64,000 bases of DNA, taken from NCBI GenBank assembly GCA_012026975.1, contig VEPG01000012.1, forward strand, positions 31,949 through 95,948. The letters are read 5' to 3'. The translations under genes and the position numbers were made by a program. The notes under the pieces were generated by a model. It had not been told where the DNA came from. It worked only from the letters and a program-made list of their open reading frames with translations, and did no database searches. The stretch comes from Desulfuromonas sp. (lineage in GTDB: Bacteria; Desulfobacterota; Desulfuromonadia; Desulfuromonadales; BM103). This document shows positions 19,277 to 28,888 of this stretch, one piece after another; the stretch's first letter is position 1; each line of letters opens with the position of its first letter.

Positions 19277-20269
19277 CTACGGTCTTATCTCAACCATGGT
19301 GCCAACGGGTACAAACTTGTAAATTTCCTCTATTTCCTCGTCGGTTAAGGCAATGCACCCTTTCGTCCAGTCAACCTCCGCATGGGAATCCCCAACCCAA
19401 GAGAACCCATTTTTGATGCCGTGGATCATGATGTCTCCGCCCGGAGAAACACCCAGCTCTCTTGCCCGCTTCCTGTCGCTCTCGTTCGGATAGGAAATAT
19501 GCAGGGACAGGTGATACTGGCTCCCCTGGTTTTTCGCATCGATGAAGTAGATGCCTTCCGGGGTTTTGTTGTCGCCCTGTCTTTCCTTCGGCCCGATCGG
19601 GTTCCCCCCCAAGGCGATCCTGTAGGTTTTGAGCGCTTCGCCTTTTGAGAGCAGCGTCAGACGACGTTCCTTTTTTTCAATCAGGATTTTGTCTGTCGGC
19701 CGGCTCTGGATGGCAAAAGAGAAAACCTGTTGTTCAAGCTCTCCGGCCTTTTTTTGCAGGGTGACAATTTCATTTTTCAGGCCGGCAATTTCGCCCTCCT
19801 TGCCCTTAATCTCTTGCCGGAGGGTCTCGATGTGTGCTTGCTGTGTGCTGATCAACTGGTCCTTGGCGGAGACATTGTTGAGATAAAACAACATCATTTC
19901 ACTGTCCTGCCGGTACCGACTCCCCGGATAATCCTTGATGAGTTTTTGAAAACACTCCTGGGCTTTCCGGTAGTCTTTTTGCTCATTCCGCGGATGGGTA
20001 TAAATAATGCCCATCTCGAACAATGCCCGGTCTCCCGTCGCGGGATATGTTTCGATGATCTGCTCGTATTTCTGCAGTGAGGCCTCGTAGCTCCCCTGAC
20101 TAAAAAATACATTCGCCTCTTCGAAGTTTGATCTGGCCTGAAATCCCTGGCTGCATCCGCAGACGAGCATCACTGCTATTATGAGGCAGAGGCTTCTCCT
20201 GCCCAGACGCGCCAAAGCCCGACTCAAGCCGTTAGGCCCTAAGGCTTGCAAGATACCCGGATCCCTCAT
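19277..20269 (-). CDS. L,D-transpeptidase lipoprotein with repeat and coiled-coil region
   Basis: About 330 aa from ATG 20269 (AAGGGG just upstream; an in-frame GTG at 20275 is possible). Lipobox LVCGC places the lipidated Cys at 39. Residues 45-120 resemble TPR/YbgF-BamD-type repeats, 125-190 form a coiled coil, and the C-terminal YkuD catalytic domain has MIHG and the cysteine motif WTKGCIALTDEEI. Such enzymes act in the periplasm on peptidoglycan tetrapeptide stems, either making 3-3 crosslinks or attaching proteins. It lies downstream of an Lpp-like gene and a second L,D-transpeptidase, beyond a strong hairpin. The usual SxGC is here TKGC. Confidence 0.85.
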   Translation of the reverse strand: MRDPGILQALGPNGLSRALARLGRRSLCLIIAVMLVCGCSQGFQARSNFEEANVFFSQGSYEASLQKYEQIIETYPATGDRALFEMGIIYTHPRNEQKDYRKAQECFQKLIKDYPGSRYRQDSEMMLFYLNNVSAKDQLISTQQAHIETLRQEIKGKEGEIAGLKNEIVTLQKKAGELEQQVFSFAIQSRPTDKILIEKKERRLTLLSKGEALKTYRIALGGNPIGPKERQGDNKTPEGIYFIDAKNQGSQYHLSLHISYPNESDRKRARELGVSPGGDIMIHGIKNGFSWVGDSHAEVDWTKGCIALTDEEIEEIYKFVPVGTMVEIRP

Positions 20270-20370
20270 CGCCACCCCTTGGCAGAAGCGTCAGAAATAT
20301 TTCGTGCTAAGAGCCATCTGCCCCAACTTGACGAGGCAAGCCGTGAAACGCCCGGACCGCTGTGATGGCT

Positions 20371-20414
20371 GATAATGAAGTGGCAGGGCCGCGAAACCCT
20401 GCCACTTCATTATC
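20371..20414. terminator. Long perfect hairpin, probable bidirectional terminator
   Basis: An 18-bp perfect inverted repeat (GATAATGAAGTGGCAGGG / complement) around an 8-nt loop, between the lpp-like gene and the downstream L,D-transpeptidase gene. It has no long U tract, so it may act as a processing or stability hairpin that favours the abundant upstream message. Confidence 0.6.
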
Positions 20415-20455
20415 GGGAATATCAAAGATAAAGTTAAGCTCCCCTTGAGACCGAC

Positions 20456-20758
20456 TTATTTCCTCATCGATTTCTGGAAAGCTTCATCAGCCATTTTGGC
20501 CTTTTCCTCTGCGATCCGTTCTCTTTCCTCGGCCTTCTTTACCGCCTCGTCGGCGCGGGCCGCGGCTTGTTCCGCCCTTAACGTGGCGGCATCGGCGGCC
20601 GCCTTGGCGGCTTGCGCATCCTGCGCCGCCTGATCAGCTTTCGCGCCGATCAGTTTTTCCTGCGCCTGCACCTGCTCGAGTTCGGCGGTTGTTGCACAAC
20701 CCAGCAACGTAACCGCGAGAGCAAGCGTCATTACGGTCAGCAAAAGACTTTTCTTCAT
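20456..20758 (-). CDS. Lpp/OprI-like alanine-zipper outer-membrane lipoprotein
   Basis: 100 aa. Signal peptide with lipobox TLLGC (Cys21). The mature 80 residues are a continuous Ala-rich heptad helix (AKADQAAQDAQAAKAAADAA and similar), as in the trimeric alanine-zipper lipoproteins OprI and Lpp. The protein ends FQKSMRK; in E. coli Lpp the terminal Lys of YRK is joined to diaminopimelate in peptidoglycan, so this C-terminal Arg-Lys is suggestive. The ribosome-binding site AAAGGAGGTGA is a perfect match to the 16S tail, implying high expression. It lies 47 nt behind one L,D-transpeptidase gene and before another. Confidence 0.8.
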   Translation of the reverse strand: MKKSLLLTVMTLALAVTLLGCATTAELEQVQAQEKLIGAKADQAAQDAQAAKAAADAATLRAEQAAARADEAVKKAEERERIAEEKAKMADEAFQKSMRK

Positions 20759-20805
20759 CTCCAGTCACCTCCTTTCTGCTTGGGATACCCTAACTTATCG
20801 TGTGG

Positions 20806-22125
20806 CTATGTTTTTTTGACGGGTTCGATCAGGATACCGTCGATTTCCAGATCGATTTTCAAGCGTTTGGCGGCAGCGTCGGCTTCACTGCTATCATTGA
20901 AAGGGCCGGCGATGACCCGATAACGCTTGCTGCCCGGCAACACCCTTGCCGGGATCGGGGGGCCCTGGTGATTGATAATGGCGGCAATCCGCAGAGCCTC
21001 AATCTCGTCAGGCACATCGGCGGCCAGAACATACCACGCCTCCAGTTTCAGCTCCGGTATTTCCGGTTTGCCCAGCAATTTACCCGGATGCTCGACTTCC
21101 ATGGTTTCCGCTGTCGTCTGGCCACTTCCCGGACTCAGCTCGAGAATGGGGACCGGAATCCCCCGGGCCTCGGCCTGTACTTCCTTGATTTTTTTCCAGT
21201 CAAGCTTGCGACCCGATTTCTTTTCGATGCTTCTCAGCTTTGCATATGTCTGTTCCAGTTCAACGGCACCCGAGCCCTCCTGGGGCGCATGCGCTTCCAG
21301 GTACAGGACGCCGTTGCGCTGACCCACCAGATATGGCTGGCTGATAATGGCCACGGGGGTGTTAACCGGCGTGTCACCGAAGAGCAGCTTCACACTTTCC
21401 GGATAAAGCCGCAAACAGCCATTGGTCGCGTTGAGACCGATGCTGGCCGGCTTGTTGGTGCCGTGGATCAAATAGCTAGATTTACTTAGATAGAGCGCAT
21501 ATTCCCCGAGGGGATTTTGCGGTCCCGGCGGAACTTTCGCGGGCAGTGGATCGCCTTTTTTCCGGTGGTCCTCGGCAATCGAAGCAGGTACCGTCCAGGT
21601 CGGCCGGATGGCCTTGCGTTCCACATACATCCGCCCCGTGGGCGTGGGCCGCTCTTTGGTGCCGACACCGACCGGGTAGGTCGATACCGCCAGCGATTTG
21701 CCATCCTCTTTATATTGAAAGAGTCGCATGGTGGCCAGATTGACAACAATGCCTTCCCTGGGAGCGTCCGGCAGGATGAAGCTCAGGGGCAGCACAATCC
21801 GCCTGCCGGCCTCGGGCACCCACACATCCACCCCGGGATTGGCGGCACTGATGGCGTTGATCCCCAGGCTGAAGTGTCTCGCGACATCCGGCAGGGTATC
21901 CCCCTTTTCAAGCCTGACGGCTGCCAGCCGGCCAATGACGTCATCACCTTCCGCCACCGAAAACCGGTTGCGTTCGAGCTCCTTCTCCGGATGGACCGGG
22001 GCAGCCCATGGCTTTTCCTGAACACTTTTCAGCGCGGCACATCCATGGAGAAATGCGATGAATATGCAGAGGGCGATAAGACGAAGCCCCTTGGATGTAA
22101 GTGACAGGTCAACGATTCGGCACAT
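20806..22125 (-). CDS. L,D-transpeptidase lipoprotein with LysM and SPOR-like domains (ErfK/YbiS type)
   Basis: 439 aa. Lipobox FLHGC (Cys29). A LysM-like segment (about 60-115) with GDTLPDVARHFSLGINAI, then the YkuD catalytic domain with His221 in LIHGTNKPASIG and Cys237 in NATNGCLRLYPESV, a fully conserved active site. Residues about 365-435 form a SPOR-like domain (AWYVLAADVPDEIEALRI ... RYRVIAGPFNDSSEA), which binds denuded glycan. ErfK/YbiS-class enzymes anchor Braun lipoprotein or crosslink peptidoglycan. It is the first gene after a leader with two tandem GEMM riboswitches and is followed by an Lpp-like gene. Confidence 0.9.
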   Translation of the reverse strand: MCRIVDLSLTSKGLRLIALCIFIAFLHGCAALKSVQEKPWAAPVHPEKELERNRFSVAEGDDVIGRLAAVRLEKGDTLPDVARHFSLGINAISAANPGVDVWVPEAGRRIVLPLSFILPDAPREGIVVNLATMRLFQYKEDGKSLAVSTYPVGVGTKERPTPTGRMYVERKAIRPTWTVPASIAEDHRKKGDPLPAKVPPGPQNPLGEYALYLSKSSYLIHGTNKPASIGLNATNGCLRLYPESVKLLFGDTPVNTPVAIISQPYLVGQRNGVLYLEAHAPQEGSGAVELEQTYAKLRSIEKKSGRKLDWKKIKEVQAEARGIPVPILELSPGSGQTTAETMEVEHPGKLLGKPEIPELKLEAWYVLAADVPDEIEALRIAAIINHQGPPIPARVLPGSKRYRVIAGPFNDSSEADAAAKRLKIDLEIDGILIEPVKKT

Positions 22126-22223
22126 GGATTAAATATGTTCGCCTTTGCAATATTCGCTTTGCACCCAAGGATGCCGAGCTTCCAAAAACCGGGGGCCGGA
22201 CGTTGTTAGTCAATTTCGGCTGC

Positions 22224-22338
22224 AAAAAAGCCGGAACACCAAATATCGTCCGTGATATTTCGGCATCCCGGCTGTCTGCTGGAGACCCTAGGCTTTCCGC
22301 CCCACCCTCGCGGATGGTTTAGTCTTATCGTGTACCAC
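22224..22338 (-). promoter_or_regulatory. GEMM-I riboswitch copy 2 (gene-proximal), predicted cGAMP type, with terminator
   Basis: On the minus strand: ACTAAACC, a CCATCC-GCGA-GGGTGG stem with GNRA loop, GGCGGAAAGCC and AGCCGGGATGCCGAA, the conserved core of GEMM-I (Rfam GEMM_cis). The base that corresponds to Vc2 G20 is A (position 22323), the GEMM-Ib feature linked to 3',3'-cGAMP recognition in Geobacter. The 3' part of the aptamer (CCGGGATGCC) also forms the left arm of a terminator (22230-22272) followed by six U. Ligand binding should therefore block termination (ON switch). It ends about 100 nt before the L,D-transpeptidase start. Confidence 0.85.
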
Positions 22339-22436
22339 TCTGTTGCCGGCTGCATCCCGGCAGAGTTCAACCGTGGATCGCCGGGTTGATCATTCAATAG
22401 GAAGCGCTCAACCAAATCCTTTCGTCTCTCGGGCAC

Positions 22437-22551
22437 AAAAAAACCGGAACGCCAAATATCGTCTGTGATATTTCGGCATCCCGGCTGTCTGCTGGAGACC
22501 CTAGGCTTTCCGCCCCACCCTCGCGGATGGTTTAGTCTTATCGTATACCAC
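22437..22551 (-). promoter_or_regulatory. GEMM-I riboswitch copy 1 (promoter-proximal), predicted cGAMP type, with terminator
   Basis: A near-identical copy of the riboswitch at 22224-22338, offset by 213 nt; across the aptamer core I count a single difference, at the outer end. It has the same GCGA tetraloop stem, GGCGGAAAGCC and A at the ligand-selecting position (22536). Its terminator (CCGG arms at 22444-22447 and 22481-22484) ends in seven U. The polymerase must pass both terminators before reaching the genes. Confidence 0.85.
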
Positions 22552-22576
22552 GGCCATTTCCGTGAACTGCGGTACA

Positions 22577-22606
22577 GGTATACAAAAGCCGTTATTTGCA
22601 AGTCAA
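22577..22606 (-). promoter_or_regulatory. Sigma-70 promoter of the riboswitch-controlled operon
   Basis: Minus strand TTGACT (22606-22601), 18-nt spacer, TATACC (22582-22577) preceded by TTG. It lies about 25 nt upstream of riboswitch copy 1, in an AT-rich stretch. Confidence 0.6.
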
Positions 22607-22800
22607 ATTAAAATTTAAAAAGTTTTTCAAATCCATCACTTTTGTGGTTTTGCCCGTAACCGCCACGATTGTTTGAACGTTGTCGGTGTGCACGAATGCA
22701 CGGTTTCCCAAGGCGCCTCGCCTTACCGCCCACTGCTGACCAGGGAATTATTGGGCGGCCGCGCGCCTGAACAGGCAAGGCAACGGGCATTCCCTCCCCC
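22607..22800. other. Intergenic region without recognised gene
   Basis: Between the riboswitch promoter and the LOG gene end. AT-rich at first (up to about 22640), then GC-rich with a short hairpin (AAGGCG-CCT-CGCCTT near 22708-22722) that could end LOG transcription. No conserved ORF seen. Confidence 0.4.
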
Positions 22801-23829
22801 TTAGAACGAATTCAGCCTCCGGATAAACGCCTCCAGCAGCCCATAGCTGCGGCGGTCGAACTCGAAGGCCAGGCGCGGCAGGTCGAGCAGGTCGGGCTGA
22901 TCGCGTTCCTCCGGGAAGGCCGGGGTCATTGCCAGCTGGCTGCCGGGCTCGACGATTTCGGCAAACTCCGCCTGCAAGGTGGCAATCTGTTCGGCGTGAA
23001 GCGGCTTGTTCAGGCGGATCACCAGGGTCTTGCCGATGAACCGGGACGAATGGTAGACCCGGTAAAAATCATTGATCACCTGAGCCGCCTCGAAGGGGTC
23101 GCGGGTGATGGTGAACAAGCCGAAGTCCTCGCCCGAAATCAGCCCGCGCGTCAGCAGGGTGTCGCGGATGAATTCGAACCACGGCTCCCAGTATCCCCCT
23201 TCATCGTCATCGATCAGCACCAGCGGGATCGGCGGGTTCTTGCCGGTCTGCACCAGCGTCAGCGTTTCCAGCGCCTCATCGAGGGTACCGAAGCCGCCGG
23301 GGAAGAGCGCCACGGCATGCGCTTCCTTGAGGAACGCCACCTTGCGGTTGAAAAAATACTTGTAGCTGATGACGTTGCGGCTGTGTTCCATTACCGGGTT
23401 GGTTTCCTGCTCGAACGGCAGGCGAATGTTGACGGCGAAGGAGTTCTCCGGGCCGGCCCCTTCGTTGCCGGCTTGCATGATGCCGGGACCGCCGCCGGTG
23501 ATCACCATGTAGCCGAGTCGGCGCAGCTGGCGGGCGAAGGTCACGCACTTCTGGTAGATCGGCTCCTCGGGGGCCGTACGGGCCGAGCCGAAGATGGTGA
23601 CTTTCTTGCGGCCGCGATAGGCGCCGAACAGTCGGGTGGTATAGCGCATTTCGCGCAGGGTTGTGCGCATCATCTTCAGATCGGCAAGATAATCGACTTC
23701 CTGTCCGGCCTTGAGCCCATTGATGAGAATTTCCCGGATCATCTCCGGGTGATGCACTTCGCTCATCCGCAGGATTTCGTCGAGCAGGTCGTCGAGCGCA
23801 CCGTTGGTCCGGTTGAAACTGATGCCCAT
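22801..23829 (-). CDS. LOG-family nucleotide-monophosphate nucleosidase (TIGR00730-like)
   Basis: 342 aa, with an extended N-terminal region of about 85 residues before the Rossmann core. The LOG signature PGGFGTLDEALE is present, with GGGPGIMQAGNEGA upstream of it, so the ribohydrolase active site looks complete. Such proteins, often still annotated as lysine decarboxylases, cleave purine or cytokinin riboside 5'-monophosphates to base and ribose 5-phosphate; PpnN does this in response to (p)ppGpp. The longer form here resembles PpnN-type size. It is followed at its 5' side by the YkgJ-like gene and rnpB. Confidence 0.85.
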   Translation of the reverse strand: MGISFNRTNGALDDLLDEILRMSEVHHPEMIREILINGLKAGQEVDYLADLKMMRTTLREMRYTTRLFGAYRGRKKVTIFGSARTAPEEPIYQKCVTFARQLRRLGYMVITGGGPGIMQAGNEGAGPENSFAVNIRLPFEQETNPVMEHSRNVISYKYFFNRKVAFLKEAHAVALFPGGFGTLDEALETLTLVQTGKNPPIPLVLIDDDEGGYWEPWFEFIRDTLLTRGLISGEDFGLFTITRDPFEAAQVINDFYRVYHSSRFIGKTLVIRLNKPLHAEQIATLQAEFAEIVEPGSQLAMTPAFPEERDQPDLLDLPRLAFEFDRRSYGLLEAFIRRLNSF

Positions 23830-23849
23830 GGAGGACTCCTTGATAAACT

Positions 23850-24392
23850 TCAGCGGGTCAGCAAACGTTGTTCGCCAACCCGCTCCGCGCTGATGAGTAA
23901 ACCGCGCAGGCTGGCACCGGGACAGCGTTCGGCCACTGCATGATACGCGTTGCGCAGTTCGGCTTCAATCTTTGAAAACGTCGTGCGCTGTTCATCGGTG
24001 AGCTGAGCATCGATCCGCTCGCACAGGAAGATGATGCAGTTGAAAGGGCGCCGTGCCACCGGCAGCCGGCAGCCCTGGGCGCCAAGCAGCGGGCAGGCCA
24101 GCGTGAAGTCCGGGGTTGGAGGCTCTTCTCCCCGCAGCAGGTAGCCGAGCACATTGGTCAGGGTCACATGATGTTTGGCCCGACTGCAGCAGCCGCCGAG
24201 GCAGTCGGTGCAAATGGCCGATCCGTCTACTTCGAGAAACAGTCGATCGAGAGCGACCTGCAGTTCGCCGATCTGGCTGGTCAGGGCGACCAGCCAGTCG
24301 TGCTCCGCGACGGGCAGTTCCGCCAGCTCACGCCGGACACGGGTGAGGGTTTTCTCCCACAACACGGCATCGGCAGCAGTTGTCATATTCAT
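23850..24392 (-). CDS. YkgJ-like cysteine-cluster protein
   Basis: 180 aa from ATG 24392. The frame is open to 24575 but that part lies in the rnpB gene and its terminator, so it is not used. Cysteine motif CTDCLGGCCSRAKHHVTL (residues about 60-77), followed by CPLLGAQGCRLPVARRPFNC and FLC, the layout of the YkgJ/UPF0153 zinc- or iron-binding proteins. Function in the family is unknown. It is probably read from its own promoter or by readthrough from rnpB. Confidence 0.7.
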   Translation of the reverse strand: MNMTTAADAVLWEKTLTRVRRELAELPVAEHDWLVALTSQIGELQVALDRLFLEVDGSAICTDCLGGCCSRAKHHVTLTNVLGYLLRGEEPPTPDFTLACPLLGAQGCRLPVARRPFNCIIFLCERIDAQLTDEQRTTFSKIEAELRNAYHAVAERCPGASLRGLLISAERVGEQRLLTR

Positions 24393-24402
24393 GCTCACAA
24401 GA

Positions 24403-24431
24403 CAAAACCCGAGGGATTCCCACGGGTTTTG
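24403..24431 (-). terminator. Terminator of rnpB
   Basis: Minus strand AAAACCCG - 11-nt loop - CGGGTTTT. It lies 10 nt after the RNase P RNA 3' end and 11 nt before the YkgJ-like start codon. Confidence 0.75.
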
Positions 24432-24440
24432 TAAAAAGTG

Positions 24441-24832
24441 TGGCCGGAGAGACCGGTAAGCCGGGTTCTGTTCCCGCTCCGGTTGCCCTCGGCGGGTGGC
24501 GATCATTCCTCTAGGGCCGCCGTTGCCGACGGCCTCAAGCAACCAACCCGGGAGTCTCGGACGGGCCGTCCTCAAACACTCCCCTATTCGGTCTTGCTCC
24601 GGATGGGGTTTACCGAGCTGCCGGCGTCACCGCCGGCACTGGTGAGCTCTTACCTCACCCTTTCACCCTTACCTGCCTTCGCACCAGGCGATGGCAGGCG
24701 GTCTGCTCTCTGTGGCACTTTCCCTGGGGTCGCCCCCGGTCCCCGTTAGGGACCATCCCGCCCTGTGGAGCCCGGACTTTCCTCCCGTCCGCTTACGCGA
24801 ACCGGCGATCGCCTGGTTCTCTCCGACCACGC
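24441..24832 (-). ncRNA. rnpB: RNase P RNA, bacterial class A
   Basis: About 390 nt on the minus strand. P1 is formed by the 5' GGTCGGAGAGA and the 3' TCTCTCCGGCC. The diagnostic core GAGGAAAGTCCGGGCTCC (near 24768-24786) is followed by ACAGGGCGGGATG; the lower part has GGTAAACCCC and AGAGGAATGATCGCC near the 3' side, and the RNA ends with ACAGAACCCGGCTTACCGG. This ribozyme removes 5' leaders from tRNA precursors together with the RnpA protein. It lies 12 nt after the zinc-ribbon gene. Confidence 0.97.
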
Positions 24833-24844
24833 AAACTGTATGAA

Positions 24845-25564
24845 CTATCCCTCTTCGACCAGCAGATAAAGCAACCGGCTGCAGTGGGGACAGCTCTGCA
24901 CTTCCTTGGCCACATACAACCGGTTGAACAGTTGCGGCGGCAGATGCATATGGCAGCCGAGACAGGCGCCATCGCGCGCTTCGACCACGGCGATCCCGTT
25001 GCGGCGCTCCAGCAGCATGTCATAGCGCTTGCGCAAAGTGACCGGCAATTTCCCGGTCAGGCTGTCACGCTGGCGGCCATGATCGGCCAGCCCGGCATCG
25101 AGACCGGCAACGACAGAGGCGATTTCAGCCTGGCGAGCAGCGGTCTGCTCACTCAGGGTCGCCAGTTCGGCGTCTTTTTCGCCCTTGTCGGCAGTCAACG
25201 CCTCGAGCTCCCGGTCCTTGGCGGCAACCTGATCATTCAGTTCCTTGATCTGCTTCTTGGCCGCATCGACCTCTTTGAGCACCGCCAGGTATTCACGCTG
25301 TGTCTTGATCTGCGGCAGCCGGCCCTCGGCGCGCGCGGCCAGGCCACGCTCATGCTCCAGCTTGCCGAGCAGTTCCCGACGCTCTTCCTGACGGGTCTCG
25401 ATCGTACCGGTCAAACTGTCGACCATCGCCTTGATCCGGTCGACTTCGACCTGCAGCCTGCCCTGCTCCTCATCCAACTGCTGGCGCTGCAGGATCAGTT
25501 CCCGCCGCTCTTGATCCAGCGCCTGCAATGCTTTCAACACCTGCAACTGTTCCGGCACGGTCAT
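24845..25564 (-). CDS. Coiled-coil protein with C-terminal C4 zinc ribbon (DUF164/CdsZ-like)
   Basis: 239 aa. Residues 1-170 form a long antiparallel coiled coil rich in Glu, Lys and Gln. The C-terminus has a zinc ribbon: CLGCH near 203 and CPHC near 226 (GACLGCHMHLPPQ ... QSCPHCSRLLYL). This architecture is conserved in many bacteria next to nif3-like genes, as here; related proteins act as chaperones or regulators in pathogens, but no function is established for this group. Confidence 0.85.
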   Translation of the reverse strand: MTVPEQLQVLKALQALDQERRELILQRQQLDEEQGRLQVEVDRIKAMVDSLTGTIETRQEERRELLGKLEHERGLAARAEGRLPQIKTQREYLAVLKEVDAAKKQIKELNDQVAAKDRELEALTADKGEKDAELATLSEQTAARQAEIASVVAGLDAGLADHGRQRDSLTGKLPVTLRKRYDMLLERRNGIAVVEARDGACLGCHMHLPPQLFNRLYVAKEVQSCPHCSRLLYLLVEEG

Positions 25565-25619
25565 GCCTCCCTATGTAGTATCGATCCGGCCGGTCATCTG
25601 AAAAACCGGCGATTGATGA

Positions 25620-26744
25620 TCAGCGGACGAGAAACGGATCGTGTTCCCCGTCGTGTACGAGAACGTCCAGACGCCAGCCCCTGGCTGCCGCCTCTGTACC
25701 GAGCCGGGCGGCGAGTTCGTCGACTGCCAGCCGTTCGGTCGCAAAATGTCCTGCATCAAGCAGCGCCAGGTCGAGTTCTTCGGCCAGTCGCGCCTCATGA
25801 TATTTCACATCACCGGTGACCAGGAGATCGGCACCCTGACGCTTGGCCTCCGGGATCAGCCCGGCACCGCTGCCGCCGCACACCGCCACTTTGCCGATCA
25901 GGCGCTCCGGCGGGCCGACCACGCGCACGGACCGGCAGTCCAGCGCCGTCTTCACCCGTTTGGCGAATTCGCCAAGCGCCTGCGTTTCGGGGAGACGGCC
26001 GATCCGGCCAAGCCCGACCCCGGGCAACTGGTTGGCCAGGGGTACCAGATCATAAGCAACCTCTTCGTAAGGATGCGCCTTGAACATTTTTTCCAACACC
26101 CGGCTCAAGCGCCGTTGCGGAACAATGGTTTCCAGACGCACTTCCTCGGTCTGTTCGCGACGGCCGACTGCACCAATGAACGGTGTGGTTCCCGGCCCGG
26201 GACGGAACGTCCCGATGCCATTGGTCTGAAATGAGCATTGGTCGTAGCCGCCGATGTGTCCGGCACCGGCGGCAAACAGTGCCTCGGCGACAGCGCCGGC
26301 ATGCGCGACCGGCACGAAAACCGCCAGTTTGAGCAGCTGTCCGGTCACCGGCTGCAGTGGCTCGGCATTGGAGAGTGCCAGGCGTTCGGCCAGCCACCGG
26401 TTCAGGCCATCGGCAGCAACATCGAGATTGGTGTGTGCGGCCGCAATGGCCACGCCGCCGCGAACCGCCTGCCAGATGACCCGGCCGACCGGATCGTCGG
26501 GGGTCAAGCGACGCAGCGGCTTGAACAGCAGCGGGTGGTGGGTGACCAACAGCTGCGCCCCTTGTTCGCCGGCTGCGGTCAGCGCGGCCATTGACGGATC
26601 AAGGGCCACCAGCAGCCGCTCGACGCTGGCCCCGGGGTCGCCGACCTGCAGGCCGACATTATCCCATTCCTCGGCCAGATCGGGGGGATACAGGCCATGC
26701 AGCAACCCGAGCAGATCCTGCACCCGCGCCGTACGGCCGGCCAC
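25620..26744 (-). CDS. Nif3-like dinuclear metal centre protein (GTP cyclohydrolase 1 type 2 homologue)
   Basis: 374 aa from GTG 26744, behind a strong AGGGGG site. An in-frame start farther upstream would place codons in a 13-bp inverted repeat and is rejected. Metal ligands seen: [19 protein letters not shown] and near the C-terminus [14 protein letters not shown] middle PII-like insert (about 125-225) makes this the long form. The family forms hexameric rings; despite the cyclohydrolase label no activity is generally accepted. It is followed by the zinc-ribbon gene in the usual order. Confidence 0.9.
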   Translation of the reverse strand: MAGRTARVQDLLGLLHGLYPPDLAEEWDNVGLQVGDPGASVERLLVALDPSMAALTAAGEQGAQLLVTHHPLLFKPLRRLTPDDPVGRVIWQAVRGGVAIAAAHTNLDVAADGLNRWLAERLALSNAEPLQPVTGQLLKLAVFVPVAHAGAVAEALFAAGAGHIGGYDQCSFQTNGIGTFRPGPGTTPFIGAVGRREQTEEVRLETIVPQRRLSRVLEKMFKAHPYEEVAYDLVPLANQLPGVGLGRIGRLPETQALGEFAKRVKTALDCRSVRVVGPPERLIGKVAVCGGSGAGLIPEAKRQGADLLVTGDVKYHEARLAEELDLALLDAGHFATERLAVDELAARLGTEAAARGWRLDVLVHDGEHDPFLVR

Positions 26745-26761
26745 CTTGCCCCCTATAAAGA

Positions 26762-26798
26762 CCAAGAGTGCAACTCGAGGGTCGGGTTGCACTCTTGG
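26762..26798. repeat. 13-bp perfect inverted repeat
   Basis: CCAAGAGTGCAAC and its exact complement flank an 11-nt loop, upstream of the Nif3-like start codon and downstream of the tRNA. It has the form of a terminator or leader hairpin for the tRNA transcript. Confidence 0.5.
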
Positions 26799-26860
26799 CG
26801 GACGGTTGGAATGAACGAAATCAATGTTGGCATGTATTGCACGTCTGACCTGGCAAAAGG

Positions 26861-26936
26861 TGGTGGGCCCACCAGGGATCGAACCTGGGACCTACCGGTT
26901 ATGAGCCGGCGGCTCTGCCAGCTGAGCTATGGGCCC
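26861..26936 (-). tRNA. tRNA with CAU anticodon, probably elongator tRNA-Met
   Basis: 76 nt with encoded CCA. Acceptor GGGCCCA pairs with TGGGCCC; D arm AGCTCAGCTGGCAGAGC; anticodon arm CCGGCTCATAACCGG with CAU; T arm CCAGGTTCGATCCCTGG. Not an initiator tRNA (it lacks the unpaired first position and GGG/CCC anticodon stem). A lysidine-modified tRNA-Ile with CAU cannot be ruled out from sequence alone. Confidence 0.93.
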
Positions 26937-26954
26937 GTATCAAGTCGGATAGTA

Positions 26955-26984
26955 AGTTTATGCCCGGGAATTTCGGTCTGTCAA
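26955..26984 (-). promoter_or_regulatory. Promoter of the tRNA gene
   Basis: Minus strand TTGACA (26984-26979), 18-nt spacer, TAAACT (26960-26955), 18 nt before the mature tRNA 5' end. Confidence 0.7.
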
Positions 26985-27052
26985 ACAAAAATCAGGCGCG
27001 GGGTTCGCCAACGAGGCAAGGCCAGCCCCGTATCTCGAACCGGGCAATACCA

Positions 27053-28804
<1,752 letters not shown>

Positions 28805-28888
28805 CGATCCATCCCCTCGATCCTGGTCCTTTCCGAAAACACGAGACTCCTCGGAAATCTTCTCATTATATGCATAAACGGGAAAATT

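Noticed and set aside
24393-24575. N-terminal extension of the YkgJ-like protein
   Set aside because: It runs through the rnpB terminator and the 3' part of RNase P RNA; start placed at 24392.
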